A stretch of DNA of 64,000 bases from an uncultured Pelagibacteraceae bacterium (lineage in GTDB: Bacteria > Pseudomonadota > Alphaproteobacteria > Pelagibacterales > Pelagibacteraceae). The notes below the pieces were generated by a model that searched no databases, was not told where the DNA came from, and was given only the letters and a program-made list of their open reading frames with translations. Positions within the stretch are counted from its first letter, which is position 1. Each line of letters begins with the position of its first letter. The translations under genes and the position numbers were made by a program. This document shows, piece after piece, positions 51,501 through 60,128 of this stretch. The DNA lies in NCBI GenBank assembly GCA_902609915.1, contig CACLTO010000004.1, positions 1 through 64,000 of the forward strand. Direction: 5' to 3'.

Positions 51501-54013
51501 ACTTACCAGATGGATTAACTTTAGATTATTCTACTGGAATGATTTTTGGTACACCAACAAGTCCTGGCGTTTTTAACACAACAATTACCGCGACAGATAT
51601 AATGGACTCGGGAAATTTTGCTACTGCTAGTTTAACTTTTGATATAGTTGAAGATACGAGTGGAGGTTATGATAGTGGCGACGGAGGTAATTTTTCATTC
51701 ATGTCAACTCCTTATCCTCCAGCAACTTTAACTGTTAATAATACAATTACACCAATATATCTTTACACATCAGGTGGAGTTGGGAGCATTACTTTTACGG
51801 CCACTGGACTACCTACTGGTATATTTATAATGGGAGATGAGATAATGGGAACTCCAGACACTCAGACATTTTCAGGAAGCGCTGTAAATATTATAGCTAC
51901 AGATGAAGACGGAAACACTACAAGCGTAAATATTAATTTCCCTATGGTAGATTCTAATTCTGGAGAAGGTGGAGGAGCAAGTGGACCTATATGGGCAACT
52001 TATCTTTATCCACCTGCATCGCTAACAGAAGGTATTGAAATGCCTGATATGTATTTAGATGCTACAGGAACAGGATTTGTAAGTTATACAGCATCAAATT
52101 TACCGATGGGTTTATATGTTGATGGGGAGTATATTAGAGGAACTCCTAGTATGCAAACTGCTGCAGCTTCTAGTGTAATGATTACTGCTACAGATGATAT
52201 TGGTTCGCAAACCAAATATGTTACATTCCCAAGTGTAGATCCTAGCAGTGGAGGTGGTAGTGTTACTTGGACAACTACACAAGCTGATTTTCCATCTACT
52301 ATGACTAAAGGAACAGAGATATCGTCTATAACTTTAAGTGCAACAGGAATCACGGAACCAATTACTTATACTGATGATGGTAATTTACCAAATGGGATTT
52401 CTTTAACAGCAGGTGTAGTATCCGGCACTCCTCAGAATGTTAGAGCTACAGAGACTTCTGTAACTTTTACTGCTGAGGATATGGATGGTAATAAAGAGAC
52501 CTTGACGGTTTTCTTTCCGATAATAAATGCTGCAAGTGGTATTAGTAATCCTAACTGGATTACCACACCAACAACTACGGGAACTTATACTACAAGTTCA
52601 AATATAAGCATAAGTGCTGAAGCAGTCTCAGTCCCAGCAGCAAATGGAGTAATTTATTCTGCTTCAAGTTTACCTCCAGGGATTACTTTAGATACAGCAA
52701 CAGGGTTTATTTCTGGAACTCCTACAACAGCTGGAACTTATACCTCAGAAATAAAAGTAGAGGATGCAACAGACAGTACTTTTCAAATAAGTGAAACTTT
52801 GACATTTAATATTTCTGGAAGTACATCAGTCACATGGATTACACTTGATACAGATTTTCCTTCAACTTTAACCGTAGATGATCCGATTTCCTCAATAGCG
52901 CTAGATGCTGATGGAGTGGGTGAAATTTCATATGATTATACTGGAACATTACCACCTGGACTAACTTTAGCAGGAGGCTTGTTCTCTGGAACACCAACTA
53001 CATCAAGTGCAACCTCGACTACTATTACTTTTATCGCAACAGATGAGGATGGAAATAATGAGAATTTAGTAGTTACTTTGCCACAAGTGAACGCGAGTGG
53101 TGGAGGCCTGACTTGGAATACAACTGCAGCAGAGTTTTCTTCTTTAACTTTAACAGAGGGTACACCTATGTCTTCAATAACTTTATCAGCAACAGGTGTT
53201 GGTACTATAAGTTATGCTGATGACGCAATGTTACCTGCAGGTATATCTTTAACTGCAGGTATAGTTTCTGGAACTCCTACTTCATCAACCGAGACTGAAA
53301 CATCGGTAACTTTTACGGCACAAGATGATAATGGTGATACTGAAACTTTAACTGTCTCTTTTCCAATAATTAGTGCAAGTGGTGGTATTAGTAATCCAAC
53401 ATGGATGTCAGAACCAATATTTGATTCTACTTATAATATAAATGACAATATAAATATAACAGCAGATGCAGAGTCAGTACCAGCTGCAAACGGAGTTATC
53501 TACTCAGCTACTGGTTTACCCTCTGAACTTACAATTGATACTAACTCTGGCTTAATATCTGGGATGCTTAGTACAGTTAATTCTTATTCAATAACAATTT
53601 TTGCTTATGATCAGACCGATAATACTTATCAAATTAGCTCATCTAGTAGCTTTATAGTTTCGTCTGAAGGAACTGAAACAGTTGAATTTGATACGCCCGC
53701 AGGAACACTCGCTTCTGTAGACGCAGGAGAAACAATCAATGAAACTGTAACAGCAACAGCATCACAAGGTTCTGAAATTACTTACTCTTTCACAGCTACT
53801 AATAACATGAATGCAATGGGTCTTGCTGGTACAAGTATAGTTGTTACTGGAAATACGATTTCTGGTATTGCTCCAAGATTGTATGTGGCAGCTACATATT
53901 CTTTTGCGTTTACTGCTACAATCCCAAATACTCAGACAAATAACAGAACATTTACAATCGATATTTCTCAAGATTCAACTTGCGTATCACCAACTAATAA
54001 TATCTGCACTTAA
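48566..54013 (+). CDS. Giant secreted FecR-domain / Ig-like (He_PIG) repeat protein, putative adhesin
   Basis: An 1,815-residue protein from ATG 48566 (a TTG lies two codons earlier). It has a signal peptide (about 1-34) and a FecR-like domain (about 37-157). A Ca-binding-like loop DSNGDGIADANDIE follows near 247-260. Helical, Met/Asp-rich repeats run about 270-640 and 720-930, interrupted by a Lys/Arg/Glu/Ala helix (about 664-717). Nine Ser/Thr-rich Ig-like repeats, each about 90 residues, cover about 945-1809, with the He_PIG pattern LPxGLxxxxxxGxIxGTPT...ITATD. The last 12 residues contain two cysteines. It is likely surface-exposed and adhesive. It overlaps the ligase-like gene by one base (TAATG). 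Confidence 0.8.
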   Translation: MYLFKKNTFNFIKIKLILPLILSTVFFCNISHSEQIFTGFVESLEGQAKKNINGNLKRLSEYDQIFTNESIVVSPNSSINISFIDNSILTLVGDSEFLVKEFDNTSQEKLFRLEILKGKFTFESGSIAKSKDDAMKIILSEIEVVLNGTLVTGENSEANKSIALVEDSMGKIGSLKVTVGDQTTTISEPSVGINISGSQIQQTTLSTEEVDQIKEIKKEALIKSSTQSEEDIDRALSKQLANGTIPDSNGDGIADANDIEAYKNEIYDFRGERFDYFVEYSTGADMGLMSDIIMNSDPSQSMYLMQSMIDFDQANTTNLMDEVAKAGFDVFSHMAQADGLDPTMPYMDETFDFNEIRTSIVDGMILDQSEQSIDAIARVMAVSDPSMSTYLVEEISNITPQGDENFSIDILASFTEMAPEKLAEFYEEDPETMNKLTTNAFQNADEGDIEMMATIMQETSPKDTALLMTNLVENNPEMIAGVYGTLAEQDFDLFDHIESAKVKSGETVTVSIANDSMYGTEISDGGQIMNMVVDDNIIAYQDEYFQNFKGEVFAEIIAHSEGTSSEVVAELMMDTTNGDTAMFMMEAVMNENPDVLSDVMNNFADQNFDIFEHIEETTIDEENIDIDDNQSENILVTDENLTTTSSPTVVTDNISSGSENKIRLTKAERQALKEERKAKRKAEKIAKQEKRKAERQAAIAERKAVNKAARIATREGNEEEIEFDNIEDDLKEFKTEVFKEMIENSNQNTMSTMAKLVTTTDNSTVSLIFETVISEQNNPEENIDNISNQNLALDFMDNLSNVDSEIVETIYETQTELVNDIVDTALSDVSSEDSEAIANIISSSGNNEVIEMVFNNIVSSNDQSLTTEVFTTLAESEDGADAIITMASTNQSLYENIAQDIDSTYMTAASLYTDTTSQYNTSTTAAAAATSASDTTAYAAGDISWTTYPMSPGTISTSYYVSITGTAESMNGVVYSVSDLPDGLTLDYSTGMIFGTPTSPGVFNTTITATDIMDSGNFATASLTFDIVEDTSGGYDSGDGGNFSFMSTPYPPATLTVNNTITPIYLYTSGGVGSITFTATGLPTGIFIMGDEIMGTPDTQTFSGSAVNIIATDEDGNTTSVNINFPMVDSNSGEGGGASGPIWATYLYPPASLTEGIEMPDMYLDATGTGFVSYTASNLPMGLYVDGEYIRGTPSMQTAAASSVMITATDDIGSQTKYVTFPSVDPSSGGGSVTWTTTQADFPSTMTKGTEISSITLSATGITEPITYTDDGNLPNGISLTAGVVSGTPQNVRATETSVTFTAEDMDGNKETLTVFFPIINAASGISNPNWITTPTTTGTYTTSSNISISAEAVSVPAANGVIYSASSLPPGITLDTATGFISGTPTTAGTYTSEIKVEDATDSTFQISETLTFNISGSTSVTWITLDTDFPSTLTVDDPISSIALDADGVGEISYDYTGTLPPGLTLAGGLFSGTPTTSSATSTTITFIATDEDGNNENLVVTLPQVNASGGGLTWNTTAAEFSSLTLTEGTPMSSITLSATGVGTISYADDAMLPAGISLTAGIVSGTPTSSTETETSVTFTAQDDNGDTETLTVSFPIISASGGISNPTWMSEPIFDSTYNINDNINITADAESVPAANGVIYSATGLPSELTIDTNSGLISGMLSTVNSYSITIFAYDQTDNTYQISSSSSFIVSSEGTETVEFDTPAGTLASVDAGETINETVTATASQGSEITYSFTATNNMNAMGLAGTSIVVTGNTISGIAPRLYVAATYSFAFTATIPNTQTNNRTFTIDISQDSTCVSPTNNICT
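51390..53995 (+). repeat. Nine Ig-like protein repeats; a two-repeat block is duplicated
   Basis: Nine degenerate units of about 270 nt start near 51390, 51688, 51988, 52259, 52549, 52827, 53108, 53390 and 53670. Units 4 and 7 share SSITLSATG, GISLTAG, VSGTP, ETSVTFTA and the following GISNP. Units 5 and 8 share SVPAANGVIYSA. So 52259-52826 and 53108-53669 are copies of one two-domain block of about 565 nt. Confidence 0.75.
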
Positions 54014-55371
54014 TGATATTAAAAAAAAATGTTCTTCAAAATCTATTTTTAATTATCTTAATTGTAACCTTGAGTTTTAATGCAAGTATTAATCCTTTAT
54101 TAATTCAAATCGCTTCTATTAATTTTATTATTCTTTTTTTTTTATGTTTAAAGAATGATGAAATTAAAGAGAGGATTAAAGAAAATTATTTGAATAATAA
54201 ATTTTTTTTTATCCTTTTTTTTGTATATTTGAGTTACCTTGTATTAAAAATAATTCCTTTCCCATTAAGTTTAATCGAAATCTTGGCACCTAATAACTAT
54301 AATCTATATACTTCTATAAAAATTGACAAATCATTATGGTCACTAAGTATAGATCCTGCAAATTCATTTTTTAGACTACTAAACTGTATTAATTTTTTCA
54401 TAATCTTTTTAATATTCCCTGTCTTGTTTAATAGAACTCGATATTTAATGAAATTTTTATTTTTTTTGTGTATCTTGGGTTTTTGCCATGCTGCATTTGC
54501 TACATACTGGATGTTGATTGGAAATCCATCAATTTTTTTTATTGAAAAAATCCATTATCTAAATGCTTCCACGGGTCTCTTTGTAAATAGATCTGTTTTT
54601 GGAACATTTTTATTTTTATGTGCTTTTTCAGGGCTATATTACATAGTAATTTATTTTCAAAAAAATCAAATAACAAACTTTACTTTCGCAGAACAGTTGA
54701 AAAGTAAAGTTTTTTTTATAAGAATCTTTATTATTTTTTTAAGTATTGGAATTCTGACAACTTGGTCTAGAGCTGCAAATTTTAGCTATATTCTTATTTT
54801 ATTCTCTTTTTTACTTTACTCAAAGATATCTTTTAAGAAATATATTAACCCACTATCAACTGTTATAATTTTCATATTAATTTTTGATGTTTGTGTAATG
54901 GCCGTCCTATTTGGCAATGCAAAACTAATTGAAAGATATGCTGAAACTTCACTTTTGAGGGAAACAATAAGATTTGATTTACAGGCTTTTGGTTTAGAAC
55001 AATTTAAAAACTTTTGGTTATTTGGTTATGGCAGTGGTGCTTTTGGAAGTATATTTAAAATCTTTTATCCTATTCCTGATAATTCTTTTAACTATTTAGC
55101 AGAACATGCGCACAATGATGGTGTAGAACTTTTAGGTGAAATAGGATTATTAGGTGTTTCGATATTATTGTTGATATTAATTTTTTATTTTAAAATAATT
55201 TTAAAAGAAATTAATGGAAAAAAACAACTCGGAAGATTCACTTTATTAACTTTATTAATTTTAATTTTGTTTATCCAAAGTTTTGTAGATTTTTCATTAC
55301 ATACACCTGGTATACCAATTTTAATAGTAAGCATTTTGTCTATAGGTTTAATTAACTATGAAAACCAATAA
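54013..55371 (+). CDS. O-antigen ligase / Wzy_C family membrane protein
   Basis: A 452-residue protein with about 11-12 helices. It has the Wzy_C-type periplasmic loop with a WSRAAN motif near 250 and the conserved His/Glu region HAHNDGVELLGEIG near 365-378. The ASTGLFVNRSVFG segment is also typical. Family members ligate or polymerise lipid-linked glycans (WaaL, Wzy) or transfer them to protein (PglL). Its ATG shares a base with the stop of the giant secreted protein, and they are an isolated two-gene plus-strand unit within an otherwise minus-strand locus. A dedicated glycosylation partner for that protein is therefore possible (inference). Confidence 0.82.
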   Translation: MILKKNVLQNLFLIILIVTLSFNASINPLLIQIASINFIILFFLCLKNDEIKERIKENYLNNKFFFILFFVYLSYLVLKIIPFPLSLIEILAPNNYNLYTSIKIDKSLWSLSIDPANSFFRLLNCINFFIIFLIFPVLFNRTRYLMKFLFFLCILGFCHAAFATYWMLIGNPSIFFIEKIHYLNASTGLFVNRSVFGTFLFLCAFSGLYYIVIYFQKNQITNFTFAEQLKSKVFFIRIFIIFLSIGILTTWSRAANFSYILILFSFLLYSKISFKKYINPLSTVIIFILIFDVCVMAVLFGNAKLIERYAETSLLRETIRFDLQAFGLEQFKNFWLFGYGSGAFGSIFKIFYPIPDNSFNYLAEHAHNDGVELLGEIGLLGVSILLLILIFYFKIILKEINGKKQLGRFTLLTLLILILFIQSFVDFSLHTPGIPILIVSILSIGLINYENQ

Positions 55372-55385
55372 TTTTTGAAAATATA

Positions 55386-56513
55386 TTATCTATTATCGCT
55401 TACGATATCCTCGTTATCACTTATAATATACCAGTCATCTTGTTCTGCTATATAGGGTTTATATGTTTTAAATAAAGTTTCTGATGGAGTTAATAAACTT
55501 ATTACATTATTCCATTTTACTAATTTGGTTGAAGGAATGAAAACTATATCATTTGGAAGAATATAAAAATTGTTTGCTGCAATAAATGCAGCAGGATTAT
55601 TTAAGTCAATCGTAAATATATCTATGTATAGGAATTTGTTTAAATTTTCTCTCATTACATAAATATTTTTTGTTTTAGCGGTAGCTTTATTGATCCCTTT
55701 AGTTGCTAATAATTCAGTCAATGTTAAATCTTTATATACAGAAATCGGTCCCGAAGTAGTAAACTCACCAAAGGCAAAGGCCTGGTCAGTATCAGACTCT
55801 GATACATGTAAAACATCATCTTTCCTTAAATACACATCTAAATCAGTATTATTCTTATTCAGTAATTCAAAAAGATCTATTTCAAAAACTTCATCGCCTC
55901 TTCTTAGTAACGCAGTCTTCATATAACTTTTTTGATCTTTAATATAGCCAGCCCGTATAAGAGCATCTAAAACTTTTAAAGGTTGCTCAGAAAGTAAAAT
56001 CGATAAAGGACGATTAATTGCACCTGTTATATAAACATATGAACTATTATATTGCTCAATCTTTACAATTGTTTCAGGTTCTTGGTAAAAAGTTTTTAAT
56101 ACTTCATTTATAAATGATTGAGCTTCCTCTTTAGTTTTACCATCTATAACAATTTGCCCAGCATAAGGAATTGTTACATCTCCTTTTGGACTGATAGTAT
56201 ATGAGCCATTAATGTCATCGATATCTGTGATAGACACATTTATAACATCACCTGGGCCTATAGTGTAATAATACTCATTCTCATCCATTAGCTTGATGAT
56301 TTTTTTATCTTTATTTTTTTTCATATCCTCAAATTTAGGAAGAGAAGCTGTATTGATTTTATTTAGATTATGAAATTTTAGAGTAACGCCCCTTTGTTCT
56401 AGGCCTATTTTTTTTGGATTTTTACTTTTTGGTTCACTCTTGAAACCCGTTGAGTTTGTACAACCAACTAAAAGAAGGAAAACTAACAGAATCTTTAAGT
56501 ACATATGATTCAT
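55386..56513 (-). CDS. Polysaccharide export lipoprotein (Wza-like, poly_export/SLBB)
   Basis: A 375-residue outer-membrane lipoprotein. The signal peptide ends in the lipobox LLVGC (Cys18). The polysaccharide export domain starts at YYTIGPGDVINVSI (about 81) and includes GDVTIPYAGQI and EPETIVKIEQY. SLBB-like segments follow (YVYITGAINRP, FAFGEFTTSGP). It forms the outer-membrane export channel with the Wzc-like protein at 45831. It is convergent with the ligase-like gene, 14 bp apart, and is the last gene of the long minus-strand glycan transcript. Confidence 0.92.
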   Translation of the reverse strand: MNHMYLKILLVFLLLVGCTNSTGFKSEPKSKNPKKIGLEQRGVTLKFHNLNKINTASLPKFEDMKKNKDKKIIKLMDENEYYYTIGPGDVINVSITDIDDINGSYTISPKGDVTIPYAGQIVIDGKTKEEAQSFINEVLKTFYQEPETIVKIEQYNSSYVYITGAINRPLSILLSEQPLKVLDALIRAGYIKDQKSYMKTALLRRGDEVFEIDLFELLNKNNTDLDVYLRKDDVLHVSESDTDQAFAFGEFTTSGPISVYKDLTLTELLATKGINKATAKTKNIYVMRENLNKFLYIDIFTIDLNNPAAFIAANNFYILPNDIVFIPSTKLVKWNNVISLLTPSETLFKTYKPYIAEQDDWYIISDNEDIVSDNR

Positions 56514-56527
56514 TTATATATTAATTT

Positions 56528-57727
56528 TTAAAAAAATGAAAAAAATTTAATAATAAATTTCAAACTAAGAATTAAAAATAATAATTCCACAAAAAATAGA
56601 GAAAGAATCAAACCATAAAGCCCTAAAAAATTTCCAAGAAAGATAAATATAAATAACGAAAAAATAGCTGTAATTAGGGATATATTTCTTTGGAATAACA
56701 TTTGGTCATTATAATAAAAATAAACATTCATCATTGTTGTTAATCCTCTTAAAAAGGCAATAGGAAATAAAAAGTAAACATATTTAATTATTATATCTAA
56801 AGGGTATTGGTCACTTAAAAGAATATTAAATAAAAAATTCCCAAAGTAATAATGAATTAATATTGCAATTAAAATAGCTATAACAAATAAACCTAATGAT
56901 TTTATAATCATTTGATTGTCTTTTTTTTTGGAGTAATCAGGCATTATGATTTTTTGTAATTGAAATAAAGGAATAAGTAAAACTTCTAATACTAATAACA
57001 AAATTGCATAGGTGGCTACTTCACTTTTTAAAATCAAAAATGGTGAAATTGTTAAACCCATATAAATTGTAAAATGATTGGATAAACTGATTATAAGATA
57101 ATTTTTTGCTTTTAAAGCAAATTCAAAGATTCCGTTCCTCAATCTTTTAACATTATTATCTTCATATCTAAGGTAAATCAAAAACTGCAGAATAATTGAA
57201 AATATTACAGAATAAATAAAAAAGTTTAAAACTTTATAAATAGTCAACTCATTTTTATTGATCAAGATTAATAAAAGGAAAAGTAAAGTTTTTGATAAAA
57301 GAATAAGATTTAATTTTAAATTTTTATTTATAGAAACTAAGAATCCTTCGTAAGAAAAAATTAAAATAAAACACAAAAATGATGATAAAAGAATTGATTT
57401 TGTATCAAAATTATTTAAAAAAAAATATAAGATTATCAAAGGGAAAATAAACAAAAAAATTAAACTTCTTAATCTTATAAAATTATAAAGAATTGATTTA
57501 AATTTATATAAATCTTTATTATAAAGATTGTTGCTATAATGAAAAAAACCAAATTCCATTGCTATTAATAAATATCCAATAGCATTCTTGATTAATTGAA
57601 AATTTGCAAAATCTTCAACTTTTAAATTATTAATTAATACTATCGCTAAAATTAAACTAGAAATTCTAAACAATAATTGCGCTGAAGAGTTTACTGTGAG
57701 AATCTTAAATAAATTAAGTAACTTCAT
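56528..57727 (-). CDS. Wzx-like flippase (polysaccharide biosynthesis membrane protein)
   Basis: A 399-residue, about 12-helix protein of the MATE/MVF (Wzx) type. It begins NSSAQLLFRISSLILAIVLIN, the usual start with a Gly/Ser-poor first helix, and has a central LKSEVATYAILLLVLEVL segment. It would flip undecaprenyl-linked repeat units to the periplasm. Its position between a glycosyltransferase gene and the Wza-like gene, in a locus with a polymerase and Wzc-like kinase, supports this. Sequence is strongly diverged, so the family call rests on topology and context. Confidence 0.75.
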   Translation of the reverse strand: MKLLNLFKILTVNSSAQLLFRISSLILAIVLINNLKVEDFANFQLIKNAIGYLLIAMEFGFFHYSNNLYNKDLYKFKSILYNFIRLRSLIFLFIFPLIILYFFLNNFDTKSILLSSFLCFILIFSYEGFLVSINKNLKLNLILLSKTLLFLLLILINKNELTIYKVLNFFIYSVIFSIILQFLIYLRYEDNNVKRLRNGIFEFALKAKNYLIISLSNHFTIYMGLTISPFLILKSEVATYAILLLVLEVLLIPLFQLQKIIMPDYSKKKDNQMIIKSLGLFVIAILIAILIHYYFGNFLFNILLSDQYPLDIIIKYVYFLFPIAFLRGLTTMMNVYFYYNDQMLFQRNISLITAIFSLFIFIFLGNFLGLYGLILSLFFVELLFLILSLKFIIKFFSFF

Positions 57728-57742
57728 TGAATATTAGTTGAT

Positions 57743-58570
57743 TTAATTTTTTATCTTTTTAATAAATTGATTAAAAAATTTTCTATTAATTAACTTTCTC
57801 TTAAAATCAAATATTATACCCCATTTAGAGTAATAATATAATATAGATTTTAAGTGCATAATAAATATTCTTAAATTTTTATGTGAACTTCGATTATGTA
57901 CATGAGTTACTTTAATAGATTTAAAATAAATTGTATCAAATTTTTCAGAAATTCTTCTATACCAATCAAGATCTTCTACATATAAAAAAAAATTTTTGTC
58001 GTAAGTTCCCACTTTTTTAATTACTTCAGCTTTTGTAAAATAACAAGCACCATGAATAAAAGGAACATTTAAAATAAATTTACATTTTTTTAAGGAATCT
58101 ATTTTTTGATGAATTTTGGTAGAATATTTGTCATAATTAAAAAAAAATCTTAAAATAAAATTCAATAAACTTGGTATGGCCCTGCAAATCTGTTGTGTAC
58201 TTCCATCAATATTAACTAACATTGGTGAAAGCAATCCATAACTTTTTTTTTTTCTTAGAAAATTTATACAAGAAACTACATCATTTGGTTTTAGATAAAT
58301 ATCAGGATTTAAAATTAAATAGATTGGATTAATGTTAATCGTATTTCTTATGTTATAATTATGACCGTTGCCGAAACCAATGTTCTTATCTGAAGCAAAG
58401 TAATTGTATCTATTTTTTTTGCAAAATCTTGATAAACTTTTTTGTTTTGCATTATCAAATATACAAACTTTAACCTTCATCTTTTTAATTTTTTTAACAA
58501 AAAATAAAACTTTGGATAATTCTGAAATATTTGAATTATAAGATACTAATGAAATTACTAAAGTATTCAT
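57743..58570 (-). CDS. Glycosyltransferase family 2 (rhamnosyltransferase-like)
   Basis: A 275-residue GT2 protein. It has NTLVISLVSYNSN at the start, the SDKNIGFGNGHNYN block, LNPDI as the DxD-type site, PFIHGACYFTKAEV and FLYVEDLDWYRRI near 195-207. This layout is that of WbbL/RfbN-type rhamnosyltransferases acting on lipid-linked oligosaccharide at the cytoplasmic face. It lies between pssE-like and wzx-like genes with short gaps. The sugar is not proven. Confidence 0.85.
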   Translation of the reverse strand: MNTLVISLVSYNSNISELSKVLFFVKKIKKMKVKVCIFDNAKQKSLSRFCKKNRYNYFASDKNIGFGNGHNYNIRNTININPIYLILNPDIYLKPNDVVSCINFLRKKKSYGLLSPMLVNIDGSTQQICRAIPSLLNFILRFFFNYDKYSTKIHQKIDSLKKCKFILNVPFIHGACYFTKAEVIKKVGTYDKNFFLYVEDLDWYRRISEKFDTIYFKSIKVTHVHNRSSHKNLRIFIMHLKSILYYYSKWGIIFDFKRKLINRKFFNQFIKKIKN

Positions 58571-58573
58571 AAA

Positions 58574-59047
58574 CTAAAGAGAATTTGTTCTAATAAAATT
58601 TTGAATTATTTTTGATATATTTGATTTTGGTAATCTTATCTTATTTATATCTTTTTTTATTAAAAATTTAAGAATTTTAATTTCTAATTTTTTTTGAGAA
58701 TAACATACAGTTAATTTCATTTTTTTTTCGAGATTCTTAATTGACATCTTTTGATCATGTCCTGCTTCATCTTTCTCTCTTGGAAAAACTATAAATTTTT
58801 TATTTGCATTAATAAGATCAATAAGAGTACCATAACCTCCATGTGTAATAACTAGATTACTTTTTTTAATATTTAATAAATGTTTTTTATAATTAAATTC
58901 TTTTGAATATCTAATATATTTAGGTAGATAATCTCCTCCACCAATTTGAGCAACACATTTTATCTTATTAACTTTACAAAAATTATCAAAAGGTTTTACC
59001 AGCCTATCAAAACCTTTATGAAATTTACCAACAGTTAAATAGATCAA
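58574..59047 (-). CDS. Alg13/PssE-like glycosyltransferase subunit (GT28 C-terminal domain)
   Basis: A 157-residue protein equivalent to the C-terminal GT28 domain: TVGKFHKGFDRLVK at the start, VITHGGYGTLIDLI (about 68-81) as the nucleotide-sugar site, and IVFPREKDEAGHDQ. Proteins of this kind need an Alg14/PssD partner, which is encoded directly upstream with a 4-nt overlap. The pair adds a sugar (glucuronic acid in rhizobial PssDE, GlcNAc in Alg13/14) to a lipid-linked intermediate. Confidence 0.85.
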   Translation of the reverse strand: MIYLTVGKFHKGFDRLVKPFDNFCKVNKIKCVAQIGGGDYLPKYIRYSKEFNYKKHLLNIKKSNLVITHGGYGTLIDLINANKKFIVFPREKDEAGHDQKMSIKNLEKKMKLTVCYSQKKLEIKILKFLIKKDINKIRLPKSNISKIIQNFIRTNSL

Positions 59048-59496
59048 AATAAAAATCCTTTCGATAAAATTGCTTTTGGGTAATACTTTTTTAAAACTCT
59101 ATACTGAATAATAAATAAGTCTGAAAAATAATAAGAAATTCTTCCAGTCAGTGTTGGTGTTAAAACATTTGCGGCACTCTCTATAAAAATTATACGTGTT
59201 CTAAAAAAAATTTTTGCTAAGATTATTGTGCCTAAACATACATCTGCGCCAGTTGAAATTATCAATTTAGGTTTTTCTTTAAATAAAATTATAAAAGATT
59301 GAATAAAATTTATTAATGTTCTAAATAAATTTTTTCGTGGATGGAAAATATAATATTTAACATCTTTATCATCATAATTTGATTTAAAAGTAACGTGATA
59401 TTTTTTAGAGAAATTAATACCTTTCAAAGATTTTTTCAGCTCGTTGTAATGGCCGCCAGGAGAATAGATTAAACAAGTTTTGCTTTTTATAATCAT
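59044..59496 (-). CDS. Alg14/PssD-like glycosyltransferase subunit
   Basis: A 150-residue protein with the N-terminal YSPGGHYNELKKSL motif, a hydrophobic anchor around 62-75 and FIESAANVLTPTLTGRI-type sequence near 104-120, all typical of Alg14. It recruits the catalytic Alg13/PssE-like subunit to the membrane. It overlaps the following gene and the preceding one by 4 nt each, so stoichiometric production by coupled translation is likely. Confidence 0.85.
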   Translation of the reverse strand: MIIKSKTCLIYSPGGHYNELKKSLKGINFSKKYHVTFKSNYDDKDVKYYIFHPRKNLFRTLINFIQSFIILFKEKPKLIISTGADVCLGTIILAKIFFRTRIIFIESAANVLTPTLTGRISYYFSDLFIIQYRVLKKYYPKAILSKGFLF

Positions 59497-60128
59497 TTTT
59501 TTAAGTATTTATTTATTGCTTTATTTGTGTCTTTTATAATTAAAATTTTATCTTTTTTACTGAATGTGTTAAATACTCTTAAATCATCATAACAATATAT
59601 GTCTAAGGGAAACTTTTTTATAAATGAGTATATACGCAAATAATACAAAAAAAAATTAGTACTCAAATAATTTTTAAAATTGTTATCAAAAAAAATCCTT
59701 AAATCCAAGTCTGAATTTATTTTAATAATTTTTTTTTCTGAGGATGTTGAGCCAATAACTATTGCTTCTTTTATATCCTTAAAATTTAAAATTTTATTAA
59801 CTACTTTTTTATACGTGTAGTTCATTTTATTTAGATCGTTTGTATAATTTAAAGAATATCTATTTATCAGCCAAAATTGGCATAAAAAAACCCAAAAGAA
59901 AGTATGAATAATTATTATGCACAGAAGTAGATTCAACGATGTAAGAGAAAAAAAAATTGAGATAAGTAAAATTTCAGTAATAATCCTAAAAGATAGTTCT
60001 TTAAGTTGCATTCCTCTGATACCTTGAAAAAACCAATTAACTAATAGAATAAATATAAATGAATTAAATAAAGTATCTAATAAAGTATTTCTTTTTATAA
60101 ATTTAAATTTTCTTTTGTAAATTTTCAT
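59493..60128 (-). CDS. Membrane protein with C-terminal nucleotidyltransferase-like domain
   Basis: I start at ATG 60128 (211 residues). The frame is open to ATG 60200, but that would overlap the preceding gene by 98 bp rather than 26. Two or three hydrophobic helices fill about 20-95. The C-terminal half has VIGSTSS...NSDLDLRIF, the GS...DxD signature of the nucleotidyltransferase fold, and a further acidic LDIYCYDD strand. The role in the locus is unknown; transfer of a nucleotidyl or phospho-substituent to the glycan is one guess. Confidence 0.6.
   Translation of the reverse strand: MKIYKRKFKFIKRNTLLDTLFNSFIFILLVNWFFQGIRGMQLKELSFRIITEILLISIFFSLTSLNLLLCIIIIHTFFWVFLCQFWLINRYSLNYTNDLNKMNYTYKKVVNKILNFKDIKEAIVIGSTSSEKKIIKINSDLDLRIFFDNNFKNYLSTNFFLYYLRIYSFIKKFPLDIYCYDDLRVFNTFSKKDKILIIKDTNKAINKYLKK

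Noticed and set aside
52084-52353. Minus-strand 89-codon frame in the Ig-like repeat region
   Set aside because: The repeats keep compositional bias on both strands, which opens frames by chance.
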